DNA from: Prorocentrum cordatum | Lineage: Eukaryota; Sar; Dinophyceae; Prorocentrales; Prorocentraceae | NCBI GenBank assembly: GCA_963575745.1 | Contig: CAUYUJ010001736.1 | Coordinates: 419,628-483,627, forward strand | Direction: 5' to 3' | DNA: 64,000 nucleotides | Shown here: positions 28,641-38,214 of the stretch, piece after piece | Layout of the letters: every line of letters starts with the position of its first letter | Position numbering within the stretch: the first letter of the stretch is position 1 | Translations under genes and position numbers: made by a program | Notes under the pieces: generated by a model | Told to the model about the DNA's origin: nothing | Databases searched by the model: none | The model's input: the letters and a program-made list of their open reading frames with translations, nothing else

Positions 28641-30190
28641 CGTCGCGCCTTCCCCCTCGGCCTCTGGATCGACAGCTCGGAGGCGGGCGCCGTCGCGGGG
28701 CTCGGGCGCCGGCGCCGCAGGGGCGCTGGCTCCGTCAGCGGGCTGGCCGACGGCCTCGGCGCCAGCCGTGAGCTCGCAGAGCTGGCCGTGCGAGAGGCCG
28801 CCGTCGGGGTGCTGCGGGGCGCCCGCCGTGCTGCGCGGAGCGGAGCTAGGCCCCCTGCAGCCGCCGGCGCGACGCCGCGGGCGGCGCCTAAGCGAGGGCG
28901 CTTCCCGGGCGCGCCTGGAGCCGGCGGCGGGCGGCGGGGCCGCCTCGGGCAGCCCGGGGCCGCGAGCTGGCGCGAGCGGCAAGGCGTGCGAGGGGCCCGG
29001 CGAGCCGCGCTTTCCTGATGGCGCCGCGCGGGGGGGCTTCGCTGCTGCGGCGCGCGTCGGTGACGCCCGAGACGGTCGCGCAGCGTGGCGGCCTCTGGCA
29101 GGGCATCCTGCGCTTGCGGCGGCAGCTGCGGCAGCAGGGGTCGATCCAGCCGGAGCCAGGCGACGACGAGGTGGACCTCGCGGTGGCAAGGTTGGCGGGC
29201 CCGGAGCACGCGTTCGGGGAGCTGGCTCAGAGAGTCAAGAGAGGACAAGCCACCCCGGGCCAGACACTTGGCGTTTATCAAATGACCTTGGGCGTTTACT
29301 AAACAGCCCTGCCCTTTTTGATTATTTCTTTTGGTGCGCTTACTAGGCGGCTTCGCGTGTCGGGGTGGTTGGTATCGGGGCGGATTTTCTGCCTTCCAAA
29401 GCGGCGCCAAAGGCCTGGTGACGGTGAAGAACTTCAGGCCGCAGTTCGCACGCGCTCGGCGCAGGAGCTGAAGGGGCGGGAGCGGCCGGCCGCAGGGAGG
29501 GCACGGCTGCCGCTGCCCTGGGAGGCGGTCGCGTTGATCGCGCTGGAGTTGCTGCTGGCAGGCCACTGGGCAATGGCGACCTTGGCGGTGATCACCTTCC
29601 ACTGCTACCTGCGACCCGGCGAGCTGCAGCGGGTCACCGTCGACGTGCTGGTGCTGCCCGCCCCCGCGGCGCACGCGGCGAATTGGGCGATCGTCTTGCG
29701 CCCCAGCGAGGAGGCAGTCAATAGTGAGACGAGGGAGTTCGACGCGACCGCGGCGTTCGACCTGCCGCCCCCCCGCTTCGCGCGGCCCGCGCTCGCCTTC
29801 CACGAGCGCGAGGCGCCGCCCGGACAGCCGCTGTTCGGCTTCAGGCGCGCCGACCTGGTTGCGCAGTTGCGCGGGGCGGCGCAGCGCGCAGGTCTGCGGG
29901 CGCCGGGGCCCGAGCTGTGCATGCCGCGGCACAGCGGGCCGATCCGCGATCGGGCTCGGCAGCTGCGGACGATGCAGGGGGTCAGGTTTCGCGGCCGGTG
30001 GCCCTGCGACTCCAGCGCGAGGCGGTGCCAGAAGGAGGGGCGGGTCGGCGAGCAGCTGCAGCGGCTCGCGCCAGGCACGCGCCAGAGGGCGGTCGAGGCG
30101 GCGGCGCGTCTGCCGACTTGCCTTGCGAGGCCTCCGTTCGCGCCTTGGCCAGCCGAGGTGCCCGCCTGGTCCAGCCGCATGTCTGTTTGA
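28641..30190 (+). pseudogene. Tyrosine recombinase remnant of Ngaro-type element 2, nucleophile Tyr replaced by Cys
   Basis: Box I is in ITFHCYLRPGELQRVT (about 29600-29640). The box II area is LCMPRHSGPIRDRARQL (about 29917-29970), followed by VRFRGRW and SARRCQKEGRVGEQL (about 29988-30055). The position of the nucleophile Tyr (RYEK in the first element) is Cys, so strand cleavage would be lost. Around 29267-29420 the frame is interrupted by a short AT-richer insertion carrying CTTGG.CGTTTA twice. The long open frame 29318-30190 preserves the catalytic-domain sequence despite this. Confidence 0.65.
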
Positions 30191-30913
30191 GCTGTCTAGT
30201 GGCAGTGGCAGGCTCTCGCAGGCTCTGCGGGAGCGGGGCTTCATTGTGCTGGAATGGGACATCGGCCGGGGGGCAGCCTGGGACCTGTCCGCTCTGGCCG
30301 CTCGAAAGCTCGTGCGAGGCTGGGCCCTGGCGGGCTAGGCGCGCGACGCCTTCGTGGGCGCGCCTTGTCAGACTTAGGCGCGCGCCAGATACGCGGGGCC
30401 GCTGAGGAAGGAGGGCGCGCTCAGACCAGCACCCGATGGGGCTGCCAGAAGGGCCGCGAGGCCATCCGAATTGGCAACCTCCTCGCCGGTTTCTGTTGCG
30501 GTATTTTAGAGCTCGTGCGCCTGATGCAGCTTCCAGTCACTCTAGAGAATCCAGCGCGTTCGCGCCTGTGGCTGCTTCCGTGTCTCCAGGAAACCGCGCC
30601 CTGGCACACCTGCGTCTCCGCGGTCGCGGACGCGGGCCGGTGGGGCGCGCAGCGGAATAATCGCATTCGTTATGTTGGCGTTCGGATCTCGCTAACGTTG
30701 ATCGCTCGCAGTTGTCATTGTCGCGGTCGCGTCTGCAGTCGCGCGGGAAGAAAGCGCGCATCCATTCGCGGCCTTGCTCAAGGTGGCGGCTTCAGAACGA
30801 AGGCCGCTCAGGTCTACCCGCCCCCCCTGCGCGCTGCCCTCGCCCAATGTTTTGACCTCGCGCATGGCGCCGCCAGGGCGCGAGCCCTGGCCGCTCTCTT
30901 CGTGCAGCGGTGA
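30178..30913 (+). pseudogene. Methyltransferase-like C-terminal region of Ngaro-type element 2
   Basis: Directly after the recombinase, one frame reads FELSSGSGRLSQALRERGF then VLEWDIGRGAAWDLS, which fits a Rossmann-type SAM-binding motif I followed by an acidic residue after the second strand. After a frame change, 30440-30910 reads LAGFCCGILELVRLMQLPV, TLENPARSRLW (ENP at 30545-30553), a Cys/Gly block and KAAQVYPPPLRAALAQCFD. The ENPxxS..W pattern resembles motif VI of cytosine-C5-type methyltransferases; I do not see a clear PCQ motif. DIRS-order elements are known to carry methyltransferase-like domains. A related pattern occurs in the copia-type element at 49836-50478. Called methyltransferase-like with moderate confidence. 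Confidence 0.5.
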
Positions 30914-30963
30914 AATACTTCGGCTAGTCTATTAGAGATGACCAAGGATTGTTTGGCGAGTCT

Positions 30964-31110
30964 GCGTCGTTTGACCCGTGTCGGAGATCTCAGAACGCCG
31001 GCAGCCTCGAGCGCGCCTGCCCGCCGTCTGTCTTCTCCGCCGGCGCTGCTTCCAGCGAAGCTTGTCGCGAAAAAAGCGCCCTCTGGCCTCGGCAGCGGCG
31101 GCGGGCGGCA
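30964..31110 (+). repeat. Split direct repeat B1 of Ngaro-type element 2
   Basis: Shares GCAGCCTCGAGCGCGCCTGC, CCAGCGAAGCTTGT and AGCGCCCTCTGGCCTCGGCA with 31226-31388. Confidence 0.85.
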
Positions 31111-31203
31111 TGCCCACTAGCTTGTCGCTGATAGCCAGATGCCACAGCGCGAGGGGCCGCCATTCCAGAGGGGCCCTGCCGTTTCAGGCCCCCCTTTCGC
31201 GCT
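31111..31203 (+). repeat. Split direct repeat A2 of Ngaro-type element 2
   Basis: Second copy of the 5' repeat at 24125-24224, directly after B1. Confidence 0.85.
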
Positions 31204-31225
31204 CCCTGCCCCCCTTCCCTCGCGC

Positions 31226-31388
31226 GTTGTTTGAGCCCCTGTCGGAGGTCCCAGACTGATGGCAGCCTCGAGCGCGCCTGCCCGCCGCCCATCTTCTCCG
31301 CAGGGGCTGCTCCCAGCGAAGCTTGTTCGGTCGCGAGGCGCGGCCCGAAAAAGAGCGCCCTCTGGCCTCGGCAGCGGCGGCAGGCGGC
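31226..31388 (+). repeat. Split direct repeat B2 of Ngaro-type element 2
   Basis: Second copy of B1; ends in GGCAGGCGGC and is followed at once by (CTC)n. Confidence 0.85.
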
Positions 31389-31602
31389 CTCCTCCTCCTC
31401 CTCCTCCTCCTCCTCCTCCTCTTCCTCTTCCTCTTCCTCCTCCTCCTCCCCCCCCCCCTCCCATCCCCCCCCCTCCTCCTCCTCCTCCTCCTCCTCCTCC
31501 TCCTCCTCCTCCTCCTCCTCCTCTCCTCCTCCTCCTCCTCCTCCCCCTCCCCCTCCTCCTCCTCCTCCTCACCCCACCTTTCCCCCCCTTCACCCCCCCC
31601 TT
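31389..31602. repeat. (CTC)n microsatellite and C-rich tract
   Basis: Nearly continuous CTC units with C-run interruptions, ending ACCCCCCCCTT just before the spliced-leader relic. It is the right flank of the second Ngaro-type element. Confidence 0.95.
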
Positions 31603-31624
31603 CCCGTGGCCATTTTGGCTCGAG
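31603..31624 (+). other. Relic dinoflagellate spliced leader (DinoSL)
   Basis: The 22 bp contain GGCCATTTTGGCTCGAG and match the known DinoSL, except A to G at positions 6 and 20 and C at the variable first base. In dinoflagellates the leader is added to mRNA by trans-splicing, so a genomic copy in front of coding sequence marks an integrated cDNA. A weak second match (TTGCCATCTGTCAAG, 31625-31639) follows directly and could be an older relic. Confidence 0.75.
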
Positions 31625-32215
31625 TTGCCATCTGTCAAGGCAGCTGGCCAGGGCAGCAGTTCGGGGCAGCGGGTAGGCAGGCGCCGCGGCCTCGCCCGCG
31701 CGCTCCCTCCAGTGAGCTCCTGTGGGAGCACAGATGTCACGACGAGGGCGCGAGCGTGGTGCCGGGGCCGCCGCCGCCGCCGCGCCCGGCGGTGCTTCGC
31801 GGGCCGCGGCGGCCCGCGCGGGCGCGCGGGCGGGTCTCGGCCTCGGCGAACTGGGCGTCGAGAGTCCGCTGCCAGTGCGGGAATGAAGCGCATTTTCGTA
31901 TCAGGCGTGATGCTTGGGCTGCCCACGAGGAGGTTCCGGGGATGGGGGGGTCCTCGGGCGGGCGAGTCAACTACGGCAAGCAGAGGAACGCAGAGAAGGA
32001 TGATGCAAGCAAGCGTCTGGAAGCCATCGGGAAGTTGCTCCGTGGCGGGGGCGGTCTTGCATCGACGAACTCGACGCGCCCCGAGACCTGGCCTGTGCCG
32101 GTTGAAGGCATTTCGCCGCGGAAGAAGAAGGGCCGGGATGGCGCGGGCGTGCCCGTCGAAGATGATGATACCACCGAGCGGTCCAATTGTGGAGCCAGAC
32201 CTGCGCAATGAGTCG

Positions 32216-33825
32216 ATTCTCAAAGCAGTGATCCGCTCAAAGTTGCGACTAAAGACAAGCTCGAGGCCTCGCGGGCGCAGCGCAGGGCGCTTCGGAACCG
32301 ATGCGCAGTCTCACCGACGTGCTCAGCAGGACCTTGGCTGGCGCTCTGAATCCGCATCTCGAGGAGCTCGTGCGCTGCGCAGGCTCACCGAGGTCAGGGC
32401 GCTTCCAGGGCCGGCCCAGTGCCGAGGGCCTGTTGTTTCTGGGGGCCCCATTGCCATAGTCGAAAAGGAAGTTCTCATGCACAAGAAGCTCTGGGAGGCA
32501 AGCAGTGGGGCACCATGCGCACTGGTGCCAGATCGTGCCGCGTGCCCTGTCCTCGAGCTTGACCTGATCAGAACGGTTGCCAAGACGTTCTCTGCGGGCG
32601 CGTCGGCCTGTCTCGACCACTTCCACCCGAGGCATGCGCTGATGATGGATGATGAAGGGTTGGAGGTGCTCAGTCTCATATGGCAGCGCTCGGGGGCAAT
32701 TGGATTACTTCCCAAACAGTTGCGTTGGATTCAGATGCCGATGTTAGGCAAATCATCAGGTGGAAGCAGACTCATTCTCTTTGCTGGTACTTATCGCATA
32801 TGGCAGGGAGCCCGCCGATGGATGGTGTCATGTATCAGTCCGCAGCCTTCAAGAGGATTCTGGGGAGCGGCGAAAGGTCGCTCTGCCCTGGGCTGTGCTT
32901 CGCTTCAAGCCGCTCGTGCCGACAGCGATCGAGCGCGGCAGCGAAACCACCTCATGTGGGTTATCGATTTGTCAACATATTATGAATCCATATCATTGGA
33001 GACATTAAGAGTGAAGTTTCTCAAGTTTGGCTGCGTGCAGGCTCGAGTTTGTCTTCGACACTTGGCGAGCGCCACGCGTCGCCAGATCGGGCATGCATCA
33101 CTCCACCCTGCCCCTTTCTCGCAGTCTGCGGGCTACGCGCCGGGGGTGCTTGCGACGATTTGGCCGTCAAAGTTTATGCGCGCGTTGAGTTCGACAAGTT
33201 CATATCAAGATGCCCAGCGGTCGATTTTCTGAGCTACATCGACGATGCTGCGATAAGCAATGGTTCAAAAGATGTGTATATGGCGATCGCGGTTGCAGTC
33301 AATGCGATGGTGGAACTCCAACGTACTTCCGAGAATTTGTCAGCTGTGCTCAACTCCGAGAAGATTGTTCTGCCGGTGTCATCCAAGGAAATGGGCACTG
33401 CTGTGCTCGACATGCTAGGATGGCCGCATTCGATCCTGAAGAACTGCGTCTCCTACCTCGGCGTCGACGAGGCAGCTGGGGCCAGGCGCAGCGCTGCAGG
33501 GGCCAGAGTGAAGCAGGCCAGGCGCTTCACAGGAATGAAGGTGATAATCCGCAAAGTCAATTTTTATTGGAAACGGTTCAAGGGCAGCAACGAAGCCCCC
33601 CTTTCCAGGATTTGCCGCGCCGGGGCTGCTCCTGCAAGCAGCTTCGGTGCTGAAGTTTTAAGCCTGCGCCAGGCCGAATGGGTTTCCCTCCGGCGCGTGA
33701 TTTGCAGCTCGGACGCCCCATGCCATGGGGGTGTTTCACTGACAGCTAGACTCGTTCTTCTCGGGGACAAGAGTTCTCGGCTGGCGGCTGCCCCTGCTAT
33801 CCATCAGTGTAGAATGCATGGGTAG
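32216..33825 (+). pseudogene. Non-LTR reverse transcriptase remnant
   Basis: The frame to about 33150 reads RSGAIGLLPKQLRWIQMPML, then LILFAGTYRIWQGARR (RT motifs 1-2a of LINEs) and MWVIDLSTYYESISLETL (motif A, Asp codon 32966-32968). The frame then shifts, and FLSYIDDAAIS carries motif C (YIDD at 33234-33245), followed by SEKIVLPVSS and the thumb-like LGWPHSILKNCVSYLGVDE. The YIDD box is intact. One frameshift near 33150 separates motifs A and C, so the copy is inactive. Confidence 0.75.
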
Positions 33826-33831
33826 CCTCCA

Positions 33832-33970
33832 CCCAGCCCGCGAGAGCACTAGTCAGTAAGGTTGAGCTTTTATTAGGCTCTGGGACTCGGCCCAGCCTCT
33901 GCAGGGTGGCCCTTCGAGCCCCTCTCGCGGCCCGATTCGTAGAGCGGTACTAGTGCTCCAGCGGGCTGGC
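33832..33970. repeat. Foldback inside the LINE-like element
   Basis: CCCAGCCCGCGAGAGCACTAGT at 33832-33853 is matched by ACTAGTGCTCCAGCGGGCTGG at 33949-33969 in inverted sense with about two differences. The loop is about 95 bp. It lies between the RT and RNase H remnants and may be a MITE-like insertion or part of the element. Confidence 0.6.
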
Positions 33971-34213
33971 TGGGAAGTGTTAGGCCCAGTTGAATGGGCG
34001 ATCACAACGGTTTCACGGCGATGATAGATCAGTCTCCCCCGTGTCTGCTGGCTCGCATGATTGGTATCAGTATCCAACGCCTGCGTGAGATGGCGTTAGC
34101 GGCGAAGTTGGGCTACCCCCCTGGGCGCAGGGCCAGCTTGGATCTCGCGCGGGATCGGTTGGTGCCAAGAGCCAAGGGATTAGGTAGACACGCCTAGTTT
34201 TTAGTGAAATGCT

Positions 34214-34840
34214 GTGGGTGCAATGGGGTGTGGACCAATGATCGGGGTCGTCGTTCGGGGTGCGCGACGGACGGTTTGCGCGCGTGCGGACAGGTCGACG
34301 CTCGACCACAGGCTTTACACATGCACGCGCAGAGATGTCCAGATAGCTAGAGATGAATCGGATGCCGCGCCTGAGCATATCCAGGCGGCGCTCGGAGATC
34401 CGGACCTCGAGATTCTCGCGCGTGGGATCTTTGTTTGCCCGGATATTGAGTTGCCCGAGCCAAGTGCGTCGTCGAAGGTTGCGCTGTTTGATGTCTTGGG
34501 CAACCCGCTAGACATGTGTCTGGAAGTCATTGCGGACAATTCCAGTGATCAGGTGCTCCGATCGGCATCCGACGGTTCCTGTTCCAAGCCGCCGACCTTT
34601 CCACTGCAGCGGGCGGCTTGGGCTCCAGGCGCGCTGCCCGACAGGCGTGGTCCGCCGGAGCCTTGGGCTGCGATGCGTGGCGTAGTCCACGGCGCTCTTC
34701 CTCAGACCCCCGCGATGTCTGAGCATGCGGCGATTGCTCTTTGCGGCCAGGCGGCAAACATGCCGTCGGTGCTCGGAGCAGATTGCATGGCAGCGATCAA
34801 AAGCACGCAGCGCCGTGTCAGTCAGCATTTGGTTGCCTAG
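34214..34840 (+). pseudogene. RNase H remnant of the LINE-like element
   Basis: A short zinc-knuckle-like piece (TLDHRLYTCTRRDVQIARD) precedes an RNase H-type sequence: SASDGSC (first Asp, 34571-34573), PQTPAMSEHAAIAL (Glu) and VLGADCMAAIKST (Asp). The order and spacing fit the RNase H that follows the RT in many non-LTR elements. The last catalytic block (RRANNCLMQREGA, about 35000) lies in a different frame downstream. Confidence 0.6.
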
Positions 34841-34912
34841 CCCAAGCTTGCAGGACGTCGTCTCTTCGCGCAGAACCTCGAAGGCGCGGATTGGCTCCAG
34901 GAGGTCAGGCAT

Positions 34913-35491
34913 GTGATAGCCCACAGGACCCAGGAAGTCATATATGCTTTACCGTCGGATGAAAGAGAGTTTGTGGTTGCGAATTCGTTTGTGGACCGCC
35001 GTGCAAATAATTGTTTGATGCAGCGCGAAGGTGCTGGCCCTGCGTTTTTGTCTGCGATAAACCTTGCCCTCGAGAGGGCGAATAACATTGTCGCGATAGC
35101 CGCTGCTGTTCGGCCGCCGTATAAGAATGACCTCAGGTGGCCCCGCCCTCCCCGCCCTCCGAGGCGCGGCACTTTTGGGCCCGGGGCGGGGTGGCATTCG
35201 TGGATCGACGGGCCCGCGGAGTGGCGTTGCACCAGATGTCTATTGCTCGGTGGTAACGTGCGATCTCAGCTTGATATGATAGGATGCGCCGGCGTGCCGC
35301 CCCTCATAGGCAGGCTGCTCAGGGACCCCCAGGGGCACCTCGTCGTCGCGGCTGGACTTGCTCGACATCCTGCCACGTCGACGTTGCGTGCGGCCCCTGA
35401 AATGCAAACCCTTGTTTGTTTGAAGTGTGGGGTGGGGGGGGGCCCGGGGCCGTGCTTTAAATTTGGCAAGTCCCTGCGTGCGCCCCGCTGA
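34913..35491 (+). pseudogene. RNase H end and Cys-rich C-terminal domain of the LINE-like element
   Basis: 192 codons without an obvious start of its own. RANNCLMQREGAGP probably ends RNase H. GWHSWIDGPAEWRCTRCLLL and LVCLKCGVGGGPG supply W..CxxC and CxxCG pairs, suggesting a zinc-binding tail. Position and pattern suit the C-terminal domain of dinoflagellate non-LTR elements; the function is unproven. Confidence 0.5.
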
Positions 35492-35886
35492 GAAAGGCCG
35501 GGAGGTTATCCGCCGTTTTTTCCTGCGTAAATCCGACGATAGGAAGTGCCGGGGGTTCCTGGACAGAACTGCCCCCCTTGCTCGGCTGGTCCCTAAGAGG
35601 CCGTCGGAAGGCCCCCGCCATCTTTAGTCTTGCGATTCCTGACTCTACGGTGGTTATTTTTCCCTCGGCATCGGGGGCCGCCCCTCCACGTGAGCCGCGG
35701 TTGGCTGCTTTCATGGAGAGGATGCCTAATGAGGGAGGGGGCCTCAGCCCGAGGCCAGCGATGTGAGACTGAGCTCAGTGTTTGGCGCTGTGCATTCTCC
35801 CCGAATGGGCATTCCATTCCATTCCATTCCATTCCTCCCCCCCTTCCTCCTCCCCCCCCTCTTTTTCCTCCTCCCCCTCCTCCTCC
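35492..35886. repeat. 3' region of the LINE-like element with (ATTCC)n
   Basis: Mostly non-coding; ATTCC is repeated five times at 35807-35836, followed by a pyrimidine tract. The ATTCC tract may be the LINE tail or an independent microsatellite. Confidence 0.6.
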
Positions 35887-35895
35887 TGGCTCAAG
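35887..35895 (+). other. Possible truncated spliced-leader relic before the heat-shock chimera
   Basis: TGGCTCAAG equals the last nine bases of the DinoSL and follows a CTC tract. The match is short and could be chance, but it sits about 130 bp upstream of an ATG that opens a mosaic coding sequence. Confidence 0.3.
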
Positions 35896-36024
35896 CTGGC
35901 CTCTCGCTCCCTGGGCCCCGCGAGCGGCGCGCGCGGGCGCGCGCCTGGGCGCCTCGTGGTGGCCTGCAGCTGGCGCCCTTTTCGGCGCGAGCGGCGGGGC
36001 AGGCAGTGCTTCGCGAAGTGCGCC

Positions 36025-36975
36025 ATGGCCAAGCAGGCGCCGTCCGAGACCATGGACGCTCAGCAGCTCATGAGTTTGATCAGTATCACCTCCTACTTCA
36101 ACGAGGAGATCTTCCTGTGCGAGCTCATCAGCAATGCGACCGATGCCTTTTGCGCGGCGCAGAAGGGCACGAAGCTGCTGGCGCTCAAGATCGCAAACGA
36201 GATCAAGAGGCCCTTCGACAACGTCGAGGTGAAGGGGGCGCCCGAGGACACGCGGGCCGATGAGGTCTTTGCCATGTCCCTGACGAAGGTGAAAGAGACC
36301 GCCGAGGATAACCTGGGGGCGAAGGTCAACCGTGCAGCGGCCGTTGTGCAGGCGTATATCAACGAGGCGCAGAGGCAGCCCAAGTAGGGCCCGATCACTA
36401 ACTTTGGGATGAACATCCCTCAGGTCATCGGCGAACCCACGGCGGCGATCGCGCACGGCCCGGACGCGAATATCGAGAAAACTATCCAGGCGTTCAACCC
36501 CAACGAGGACAAGGCCGTCGAGGAGATACGCGATGTGATCACGAATCAGGCCCCCGACATTAAATTCGAGCCCGACCGCGAGAAACGGTTCGAGCGCGCG
36601 TGGGGCGCGGGGGCGGCCGCGCGCCCGCGGGGGCCAATGACGCTGCCCAGCCCGTCGGCCATCGCGAAGCTCCTCCGCGAGGTCGCGCCGCAGAAACAGA
36701 TCGAGGACAAGGCTGTTGGGGAGGTCGCGAAAAAGTTCCCCGACGTCATGATCAACCTCGTCTGCAAGGCGGTCATCGAGAGCGCGCGCAACGCAGCAGT
36801 GGCCAAGTGCCCGCGCGAGCTGGAGACGCTGGCGAGTCCGACGTCCATCGGGGAGCTCATCTACGAGACCGCGTCGCATCATCAGATCGAGCGCGGGGCC
36901 GCTGAGGAGATCCGCCGGGCGCCTGGCGCCAAGGTCCCCCTCGAGTCAACGGCCGCTGGTAGCGCCGTCGCCAGT
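36025..36975 (+). pseudogene. HSP90/HSP70 chimeric pseudogene
   Basis: The frame from ATG 36025 begins MAKQAPSETMDAQQLMSLIS; residues 8-42 (QQLMSLIS..., NEEIFLCELISNATDA) match the N-terminal ATPase start of HSP90. From about residue 60 the same frame turns into HSP70: KRPFDNVEVKG, then EVFAMSLTKVKETAEDNLG and VQAYINEAQRQ (the EEISSMVLTKMKETAE and AYFNDSQRQ region of HSP70 ATPase). An in-frame TAG lies at 36385-36387. The frame continues with MNIPQVIGEPTAAIAHGPD (HSP70 INEPTAAAIAYGLD). Beyond about residue 145 I cannot assign the sequence; it holds two related segments (SAIAKLLREVAPQKQIEDKA and TSIGELIYETASHHQIERGA). No product with chaperone function is expected. The fusion, stop and upstream leader-like bases suggest a retrocopy of a chimeric cDNA or a template-switch product. 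Confidence 0.7.
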
Positions 36976-37098
36976 CTGACGCCGGGCCTTCCTGGAGGCA
37001 GCGGCTGTTGGCGGCGACATTTTGATGATTTGGCACGGAGTGGGCCTGTGCCCACGAATCTCATTTTGTACTGGTGTGTGAGGCCAATTCCACTATCA

Positions 37099-37228
37099 CG
37101 GTGCATGCAGTCTCTGTGCTGTCTCTCGCCGTTGTGTGTAAAACCTTCCTTGAAGGAGAGGATTTTCGGTGCATGCAGTCTCTGTGCTGTCTCTCGCCGA
37201 GGTGTGTGTGTGTGTGTGCGTGTGTGTG

Positions 37229-37296
<68 letters not shown>

Positions 37297-37375
37297 TGTG
37301 TGTGTGTGTGTAACCTTCCCTGAGTATGTGCGGATTGACGGTGCATGCAGTCTCTGTGCTGTCTGTCGCTTGTTT
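37099..37375. repeat. Tandem 70-bp repeat interrupted by (GT)n
   Basis: CGGTGCATGCAGTCTCTGTG followed by CTGTCTCTCGCC occurs at 37099, 37169 and 37340. Between copies two and three a GT run fills 37202-37312. Confidence 0.9.
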
Positions 37376-37911
37376 CTCATGAAACCGTCCTTGAGAAGGA
37401 ACGGATTTTTTCAGCGTGCCCGAATGCTGCGGCAATGTTGAGGCGGGGGCCAAGGTGCATCCCTGCCGTCTGCGATCGGGCGATACGATCGACCCGAACA
37501 CTGGCTCTGCGCCACTAGGTTTTGGGCTAGCGTCGGGTCGGCCAACCCTTAGCCTCCCCCATAAGCCTTGTGAGTGTCCTCCTCCTCCTCCTCCTCCTAC
37601 TTCTCCTCCTCCCCCCTCCTTCCCCTTCTCCCTTCCGCGCTTGGCCTGCTCTCTGCCTCCCTCTCCTGGCTCGCGCTCCCATCCTCGCTGCAGGCTGCCG
37701 CCGCCAAAAGCCGGCACCCTGCCACGAGCCCCAGCGCGCTCCCCGCGACCCCGGGCGCGCACCCTCGCGGCCGCGCCGCGCATCGCCGCGCGCCGGTGGC
37801 CGTCGCCCGCCAACGCCCGCACTCGAAGAGCAAAAGACGGCACGCAGTCGCAGCCTTCATTCCGGGGCTCCCAGACATGGGGTCGCAGTGGCCCAGTGGC
37901 CCTGAACTATC
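37376..37911. other. Non-coding stretch with CTC tract
   Basis: (CTC)n lies at about 37578-37618, followed by GC-rich sequence. Open frames are Pro/Arg-rich and unassigned. Confidence 0.4.
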
Positions 37912-37987
37912 CTGGCGTTGCGATTCTGTCACAGCGGGCGTTTCCGCCCTGGTTCGGGCCCCGGGACCCTCGCATATCGATCCGTCT
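37912..37987. repeat. Dispersed repeat (GCGGGCGTTT.CGCCC family), copy 1
   Basis: TGGCGTTGCGATT, AGCGGGCGTTTCCGCCC, CGGGACCCTCGCA and ATCGATCC occur in the same order at 44918-44990. Confidence 0.7.
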
Positions 37988-38214
37988 CGAACAAAAAACG
38001 CAGGAAGATGGTGTCCAGGGCTCTGGTCGTGACTTTTGCGATGTTGCAATTTTTCGCAACGGCAAATCTCAGGGAGATGCGGTCGGAGGATCGCGCCGCA
38101 TCGCCGATACATCGATGTGGAATTCGATATTGTCCACGCCGAAATCGCCGGTGCATCGCCGATGCATTTGCGATGCATCGGCAATATTCCGACCCCATCT
38201 GGAGGCTTCAAATG

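Larger units (their letters stand above)
24125..31388 (+). mobile_element. Ngaro/PAT-type tyrosine-recombinase retroelement 2, degenerate, with methyltransferase-like region
   Basis: The same layout as the element at 8548-14317, but older: A1 (24125-24224), coding region, B1 (30964-31110), A2 (31111-31203), B2 (31226-31388). Both outer flanks are CTC microsatellite (24098-24124 and from 31388), so it inserted into a CTC tract. Coding remnants in order: Cys-rich membrane ORF (split by a MITE), gag-like region, RT, RNase H, tyrosine recombinase and a methyltransferase-like region. Each is broken by frame changes, and key residues are replaced in RT and recombinase. Two foldback insertions (24416-24555 and 24761-24945) interrupt the 5' part. 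The repeat copies are clearly more diverged than in the first element. Confidence 0.8.
31625..35491 (+). mobile_element. LINE-like non-LTR retroelement, degenerate, tagged by a spliced-leader relic
   Basis: After the leader relic come a short N-terminal region with a CQCGN Cys motif (about 31873), an RT, a Cys/His knuckle with RNase H, and a Cys-rich C-terminal domain, in the order typical of non-LTR elements. No apurinic endonuclease domain is visible before RT, so the copy is internally or 5' shortened. Frames shift at least twice and a foldback lies at 33832-33970. The 3' end may be near the (ATTCC)n tract at 35807-35836. Confidence 0.7.

Noticed and set aside
28403-30262. 619-codon minus-strand ORF
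   Set aside because: It is the antisense of the RNase H/recombinase remnant, which has recognisable motifs on the plus strand.
35593-36882. 429-codon minus-strand ORF opposite the heat-shock chimera
   Set aside because: Antisense shadow in GC-rich coding DNA; the plus strand carries the HSP motifs.
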